Shown: in pieces, positions 57,594 through 64,000 of the stretch
Layout of the letters: the number at the start of each line of letters is the position of its first letter
Position numbering within the stretch: the stretch's first letter is position 1
Assembly (NCBI GenBank): GCA_013397865.1
Contig: VZTI01004400.1
Location: 1,444,223-1,508,222 of the forward strand
Direction of reading: 5' to 3'
Length of the DNA stretch: 64,000 bases
From: Struthidea cinerea
Lineage: Eukaryota; Chordata; Aves; Passeriformes; Corcoracidae
Notes under the pieces: model-generated
Told to the model about the DNA's origin: nothing
The model's input: the letters and a program-made list of their open reading frames with translations, nothing else
The model's database searches: none
Position numbers and translations under genes: made by a program

Positions 57594-60559
57594 GAGTCTT
57601 CAAAAATCTCTCAAAGAAACTATCATTTTCTTTCTATTATTGTTCTCTTGGAAGAACTGCTCTTGAGTGACTAAGTTAAATAACACAAGCAAAAGATGAT
57701 GATTCATGCTGCTTTTTCTGATAGTTTCTAGTGTTCAAAAGCCAGTATCACAGCTGCAGCTTTGAATAAATGCGTGGGTAAAGGAATAAAATTATAGTAG
57801 GTATGTTAGCGTAATGTTCCCAATGTGCAGCCTGTGTATGTGATTACCTAATATTCCTTACCAGCTGTTTCTTAACATTAGTCATAGTGATCTAAAACAA
57901 CCACCCTCTCTTCATTTTTCTCAGTAAACATTGTTCTTTTTTGAAGAGGTAAGCTGTTTAGGAACAAAAGTTGTTCCCTCCTCCCCTTCAGCTTTTTCAT
58001 CTGCATGTCGTAATCATCTTGAATTGGAAACAGCTATAGCTGACCGTGTAAGTAATAAACAGTGAGAAAATATTTAAATATGGTAATAGCTATATTTGAG
58101 TACCATCATGAATGTGTTTCCTGGTAGTGTCTAGAAAATGCAAGGCTCTGTTCTCATGCCAGGACAAAACTAAGATAAGAGGAGGAAATGTTTTAATTTT
58201 CTTGTTTAACATATCCTCTTTAATTCAGTGTTTATCTTCTCATTTGAAGCTGCTTGTTCTGTGCAAACATTTTGGTTTTATTTCAAATGTGCTTTGTCAT
58301 AATTCATAGCCTGTTCATGCTAGCACTTTCATAAGTGTCTGCCCTACTTACTGATGGTGAGCAGTGATTTATTCCTGCAAAACTCCCACGAAACTCAGTG
58401 GGACATATGTTTCCAAATACACTGGGACACATTCAGTGGAGAGAAGCGCTGCTTGGGGTGAAGAGGATCTGCTCAAGGTCTCTCTGAAGAGGAAATGACA
58501 GGAGTGCTTCTGAGACTGAGCACTCGCGGCAAGTGGATCTCTTCACTCTGTGGCTTCAAGTATACTCTCTAGGCAGGGTGGTGACCTTCCGTGACAAGGC
58601 AAGCTGCAAACCAAAACCTCTCTGTAGCTGAAACCACAAGACTTGTTCCCTTCTCCAGAAGAAGGCCAGAGTCAAGACATGAAATGATAATGGGTCATAA
58701 GCTGATCATAAGCAACCTGGGCTGGACCATGTGATCTCTAAGAGAGCTTCTTTGTTTTTGTATTACGTCAGTGTAAGCAGGACTGGAATTTTGTCCAGCA
58801 CTTAAAAGCAATAATTTCTCAATGATTTGTCTAAGGAAAGACCATATTAGTCTACATTCTAGTATGTGTATGGTACTGAAGTGAAAGCTGAAATTTCGTA
58901 CCTGATCTTGAGCACAGAACTGATTGACAGGAATTCTTTCTTGTCAGCTGTCAGCAACAAGAAAGATTTGTGCTCCTCTGCAAAAATAAAGCATTCATGA
59001 AACAGAAATCTATTCTATCTGAAAAAGTTTATGAATAAGTATTTAGAAGAGGCTATTTAAAACCCTGAACAAAAAGAAACTCAAAGGACTAACCAATGTG
59101 GAGAAATAATCAAAGTGGGAATATAGGGAGGGGAAAAAAATCCCTATTTGCAAGTTTGCAGGCTAGTAGAGATATCAAGGAAAAACTTAGAGAAGGGCTC
59201 AGCTGGGGTTTGATTAAAGATCAGTGAGGAGGTCTCATTAACTTGCAATGTGCAGTGCATGTACCTCTTTGTCAACATGTATCTGGTGCAAAATCAAGGT
59301 TGATTTCTGCATAAAACACCACATTTTTTCTTTTATCTTTCTGCTTGCCTACTCAAGCATTGTCTTCTTCTTTTTCTTTCAGCACCATGCTCCTGATCAA
59401 ACTGGTGGACGACACACAAGAGGAGTCTTCTAATCTCAGATTATGTTTGCTCTTCTCGTGTATTTTTTTTCCCCAGAAGAAAAATCAATAGCTAAGAGAA
59501 ATTGAAGTAATTTTTTTCAGTACTTGCTGCCATGTAGTTGATAGTGGAAGCTCTTTATAGAAAGCAGTATTGAAAATGCAGTCCCAGAAAATGAAGTGTG
59601 CCATTCGTAGCCAGTAAAGAAGCCTTCAAAACTGGAGCCCATTGATCACATTCTGCCCTTAAAGTTGTTTAATATATGTAGAACACCAGCATGAAGCGTG
59701 TACAGTCATTGTTTCTCTTTGTACTTCCATTTATATGTTTGCTGCAGCACTAGAAAGAGATGTGTCAGCTGAAGCATATGTTGGGATACCTGACAGAGTA
59801 AAATTCCACACACAGAATTCAAATACTGAGTTCAGGACTTTTTGTGTAGGTAACCAGATGCTATTTAACAAAAAGATGCCACATAATTATTCACAGGGAA
59901 AATATTTATAGTGAACACATAAGCAATGAAAGCATGCATTCTCAAATAGTTTGAAAACAACAGTGTAAATGCAATTTATTTCTGAGGAAGTTTAATCCAG
60001 TGTACTGTCATACCAGCTCACACTCCTGCTGTTGCCTATACATTATGTTTATGAAAAGTAACAGCTGTAACATCTGTCATCCGTCACAGCATATTTTCAG
60101 CACAGCATTAACACACATTTTTACCATTTATACGGTCTTTCTCTTCTCCTCAACTTTTCATCTGAGATAACTACCCATCCTTCAGTACAAACATGTTGTG
60201 CATGTATCACCTGAGTCTCCAGAAGCTGAAAGACATTCACAATATAGCTGGATCCATTGCCAAATCCTTCTTGACTAGGAACATACAGAAGACTCTGGCT
60301 GGGAAAACCTCAGCAGTTAAAGCATTCAGGGTTCTTGAAAATTAGTACTTTCTTCATTTTAGTTTATCTGATTCAACAAGGATGTCCCCTGAAGTCAAAA
60401 TGTTTATATTTCTGGGGTGTCAGCAAAGACAGTAACCTATCTCCTGGATTTCTACAAAGCATGTTTTCTTCTTCTTAAACCGGTTGAATCAAACAAGGGA
60501 TTTCAAGCTTCTTCATTTTCACTGGTTTGTTCTTTTTTTATTTATTTCTTGGTACTTAC

Positions 60560-60686
60560 CAGGAGGAAACAATAATCAGCCAGCTAACAGGTAACTTATA
60601 CACTCAAATTTCATGGTCCTCTCACACTGTCCTCCATATTTATAAATCTACTGTGAAATCTACCTCTAATTTTAGTGGGGCTTTGT
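60560..60686 (-). other. Candidate exon on the minus strand
   Basis: On the minus strand, TTTTTTCATCTTTCTTGTAG precedes a 127-bp block that ends CTCCTG|GTAAGTAC. Both borders are good. No coding content is recognised. It serves mainly to show that good splice pairs also occur on the strand opposite to the other candidates. Confidence 0.15.
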
Positions 60687-61772
60687 CTACAAGAAAGATG
60701 AAAAAATAGCAACTGTTTGTCATCAGGCTGTTACAGATGAGGAGAACCAAGTCTGATGACATATCTTTGGTCTCCTTTTTCACTTTTTCTCATTCAGTTT
60801 GTGGGTGTTTGGTTTTCACTCCAAGCCTGACAGTCTGATTCACCGGTTATTTGAGCTTTAGCTGACTAGTGCTACGTAATATCAACCTGTATGCAGCTCA
60901 AAGGGTCACACTTGCACCTTTAGCTAGCTAGGTCTCTGTTGTTCACATATCCTCCTTCACCACTCAAACACAACGAGAGTTCATGATCAATACGAGCATA
61001 ACACAGTTTGAAAACCATTCCAAAGTGACAGCATTCAATGATCTATGACTGCTGATGTCTCAGGTGATTGCTTCCCTCTGTAAACTCTGGTAGAGTTTAA
61101 CTCTTGATAGTCATTGACAATACTGACAATCATCGATAGTCATCTAAGATTGCTGTCTGTGTTCACCCTGTCCAGGTAAAACAGCCAATTAAGAAACTTG
61201 TATGTTTCTTCCTTATGTGATCTGAAGAGGGTATAATTGAGATGTCTGTACTGTGGTACTGTTTGTAATTATGTTAGTGTTCAACTTGGGTCGCTGGTGT
61301 TACCTGTGATCTGTCCTGTTACAAATAAGCATAGTATCATCTTCATGAAATAATAGTAATACTCAGAACCTCACATTAAAATAATTCTTCTTTTTACACT
61401 AAACTACACTACTAATATCTGCAAATACCCCATGACTTTGGTAGTAGTTTTCTGAATGAGAGAATAACAGGCTATTGATGATATACTTCAACCTGTATGT
61501 CACTGCAAGCTGCTTACTCCTTTGTTACTAATTGCTGGCTCGCTATTAACCAATATTGTGTCAGGCGTGGTGCATCTAGAGAAAGCTGTAACATAAAAAC
61601 CTTCTCGAAATCATATTTCAGGGAAATCAGGGGTGCATAGATTTACAGCCCCTTTCCTATTCAGTATCTGGAAGTATGTTGTTCTCATCATCCTGTGCTT
61701 AGATTTTTCACCATAATCTCATCTACAGCAGTTTCTGAAAGTCACAGTTTACATTTCATCTAATAATGAAAT

Positions 61773-61778
61773 AAAAGG
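61773..61778 (+). repeat. Target-site duplication, left copy
   Basis: AAAAGG, repeated at 62140-62145 on the other side of the LTR. Confidence 0.7.
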
Positions 61779-62139
61779 CGTAGCGTTGCTAGGTGTAGCT
61801 TAGCAGCTGCAGCTATCCCTGGGAGTTCTGCGGGGGCTCCGGACGGCCCCGCACTCTCGCTCTCTCAGCTGTCAGCTCTGCAACCCAGTGATCAGCAAAG
61901 GAGGCGAGAAGGGTCTCTCCCCATGAGGGTTTCAGAGGATTTTTACTAGTCACATCTTGACCCGGCGACCCCCAGAGGCAGAGAGACCTCGTGGCCCAAG
62001 TGCAAGGAGGTTTTCTCAGATCGCAGGGAGGGTACAAGGGCGGAGTTGGGGTACAGAAACCAACAGGGAGAGCCCGAGGGAGTGGCCTGGGCTAAGAGGC
62101 AAGGGAAGGGTGGGGGAACAGTGTAAACCGAACCCCACA
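61779..62139 (-). mobile_element. Solo LTR, class II-like family (copy 2)
   Basis: A 361-bp element on the minus strand. Its reverse complement begins TGTGGGGTTCGGTTTACACTG and follows copy 1 through the CACTCCCTCGGGCTCTCCCT block, the GGTCTCTCTGCCTC segment and GAGAGACCCTTCTCGCC, ending near CAACGCTACG. The 6-bp duplication AAAAGG flanks it. The last bases are CG rather than CA, plausibly a later change. It differs from copy 1 by many substitutions and indels, so the two are separate insertions of one family, not a duplicated segment. Open frames at 61813-62204 are readings of this LTR. Confidence 0.88.
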
Positions 62140-62145
62140 AAAAGG
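62140..62145 (+). repeat. Target-site duplication, right copy
   Basis: AAAAGG after the plus-strand end CCCCACA of the inverted LTR, matching 61773-61778. Confidence 0.7.
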
Positions 62146-64000
62146 TAAGTAAGTACATGAAACTTTGTATACTTATAGATCAAGACAGAAGTTTTTGCTT
62201 GCACTCATTGCCATGTACATTTCTGAACTAATCATGCTGCTATAAAAGCAAAAGCTCTTTCCTGAAGACTTTGATAAACAGTTATTCATGAGGCTTAAGG
62301 GGAGAGGAAGCAGTCATGGGTTCAAGCAACATTTTAACCTGGCAATAAATATCAATAGATATTACTGAGTGATTGTAACAAATATTGGATACACAGCTTC
62401 CATGTAATAGAAGTAATATGCTGGGAGGGAAAGGCAGTAAAACTAAAATGAGACCTTTGATATCATGGCCAACCATTCAGACAAGGGAAATGTGAAAGAC
62501 TTCTTGGAAGCTGTTAATTTGGTGGGAAAACAAGCCTTTGCTTCTTGTGCCACAGGAACCATTGTGCTACTTGAGCAAGGACAGTCAAAATGAAACAGAG
62601 TGAAGCTGTTCACTGTCTGGGAGGTGTCACAGGTGGGGTCAGGCCAGAGCACAACTGCTTCCCTGCCACGTCCCCCAGCACACATGTGGAAACCTCAGCC
62701 AGGTTTCTGCAGTGCCTCCAGTAAACTCGTTCTAACTCAACGTATGCCCTTCTGTCTGCCTGTCTGCATTGAAGTTGCAATTTAATAGCGTGAATTATTG
62801 TTTAATCTTCTAAAGGATTTTTTATCATTTTACAGAATGACTGCCATGTGAAATACAGACAATAAAATATTGATGGTGTTCATGCAGAAGCTGGGAGCAA
62901 CACTCCTTTAGCTCAAGAAGTTGCAGGATGAAATTTTCTGTCTGGTGTTACACAAAGAGATCAGAACACACGGGCCCTGTTGGCCTGAATGACCTGTGAA
63001 ACACCTCAATAAAGGTAGCACCTTGCGCACTAAAAAGACAAACGTCAAACCTAGACATTGACTTTTTTTGTCTTTGTTTCATAGCATACAAGAACAAAGA
63101 AATGAGAACAGGGATGACAAAAGTAATGACACTTTGAAAGTAGAACATATAAGAAAAAGAGACAATAAAAAGTTATGAGAACATATTAATCACACACAGT
63201 CTCACCATCTGTTGACTCCGTATATATACCCCATCCTACTACTCCATATGCTACTTGAAGATAAATACATATAATGATGGATAACAAGCGAAGAATAGCA
63301 CACAAAAGGTCTAACATACACATAGTAAATAAGCATATGGCATAATGACCCCATTTTGGTGTATCTGGTGTGACCTCCCAAAATAGACAAGCAAGGAAAG
63401 GAGCTGATCAGCAATTGAGCAAATGTGGCATTAAGGAGATCTAGTGACTTCAGTCACTGAAAACTCAAAACCCATGGAAGTAGCCTAACTGAATGAACAG
63501 TCTAGGAAATTAACTAATGGGACATAATACCAGCACAGAGCTCTGCCTGATTCCTGTCACTCCTCTTCCATCCTCCTCTTTCTCCCTTCCATACACATCC
63601 AAATATGAGTGACTTTCTTTGATCAAGAATCCTATTTTGCTCTGTCAGTGGGTGTCTTCAGTGATGGAGTCTCCCATTTAAGGAACTAGAAATCTTTGAA
63701 GATACTTTTCTGTGGACTGTGGAGCAGAGAAGAGAGGTGGAGAGTCTGTGCTTCCTCTTTTCCTGCTGGCTGTTCCCTGTGTAAGGTAGAACATCACTCA
63801 GCTGACAGCAAGGTCCTCTTGCATCAGAGAACAAGGCTGGCCTCTGTAGGGCAAGTGGAAGTGATATTGCTCTGAAGGTGCTTGGTGTTCCAGAGGAGCT
63901 GGTAACTCTCACTTTTATTTCCCTCGTCTTGCTTCTCCAGCCTCCCAAGTTCTGGGTAGGAAAGAAGTTGAACTCTCTGCAACGTGATGGTTAGCCTTGC
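62146..64000. other. Unique non-coding stretch to the window end
   Basis: No gene, RNA or repeat recognised. Short frames on both strands, none with a motif. Confidence 0.55.

Larger units (their letters stand above)
52309..61772. other. Long non-coding stretch between the two inverted LTR copies
   Basis: Mostly unique sequence. A purine microsatellite lies at 57520-57593. Splice-like signals occur on both strands, for example an acceptor at 59382 followed by an ATG in good context, and a minus-strand pair at 60560-60686. No gene is recognised; all frames are under 105 codons. Confidence 0.55.

Noticed and set aside
1..64000. CRISPR arrays, rRNA, tRNA or bacterial-type operons
   Set aside because: No regularly spaced repeats, no conserved rRNA blocks and no cloverleaf with A/B boxes noticed; the sequence is vertebrate.

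Overview
This is a gene-poor, AT-rich stretch of vertebrate nuclear DNA, almost certainly from a bird. The evidence is four 5'-truncated CR1 LINE copies with typical 3' ends (ATTCTRTGA octamers), several LTRs of avian ERVL-type families, class II-like solo LTRs with 6-bp target-site duplications, and an assembly gap inside a pentanucleotide microsatellite. The species cannot be named from this window. No protein-coding host gene can be annotated with confidence. Most open frames are short chance frames, CR1 remnants or microsatellite frames.

Layout. Bases 1-420 hold a T-rich tract followed by a CpG island with two identical TATAAATA boxes 110 bp apart, a GC box, CRE-like elements and an ETS-like site; this is the best promoter candidate. 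A CR1 remnant on the minus strand follows directly (445-852). From about 0.85 to 24.8 kb the sequence is mostly unique and non-coding, interrupted by a solo LTR near 6.0-6.3 kb with CCAAT, TATA-like and AATAAA signals, a possible old LTR on the minus strand near 14.1-14.4 kb, and a second minus-strand CR1 (14625-14905). From 24.9 to 34.2 kb retroelements are dense: an ERVL-type LTR (about 24.86-25.86 kb), two abutting CR1 copies in the same orientation (27.1-28.7 kb), a CpG-rich LTR (about 30.3-31.1 kb), a minus-strand ERVL LTR fragment (32.13-32.43 kb), and a decayed ERVL provirus remnant (gag, purine tract, truncated 3' LTR, 32.9-34.14 kb).

From 36.7 to 38.1 kb there is a short cysteine-rich, secreted-protein-like reading frame with splice-like borders, then a (TTTTC)n microsatellite interrupted by 351 Ns, then a second block with strong splice signals. 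This is the most gene-like place apart from the CpG island, but it is unproven. From 38 to 64 kb the sequence is mostly unique non-coding DNA with an ERVL LTR end (about 50.69-51.03 kb) and two copies of one class II-like solo LTR in opposite orientation (51894-52302 plus, 61779-62139 minus), each flanked by its own 6-bp duplication.

The simplest reading is a long intron or intergenic desert next to, or starting at, a CpG-island promoter, shaped mainly by retroelement insertion and decay. I found no operon, CRISPR array, tRNA, rRNA or sign of a new multi-gene system. The follow-up leads are splice-like and promoter-like signals that RNA data could settle.
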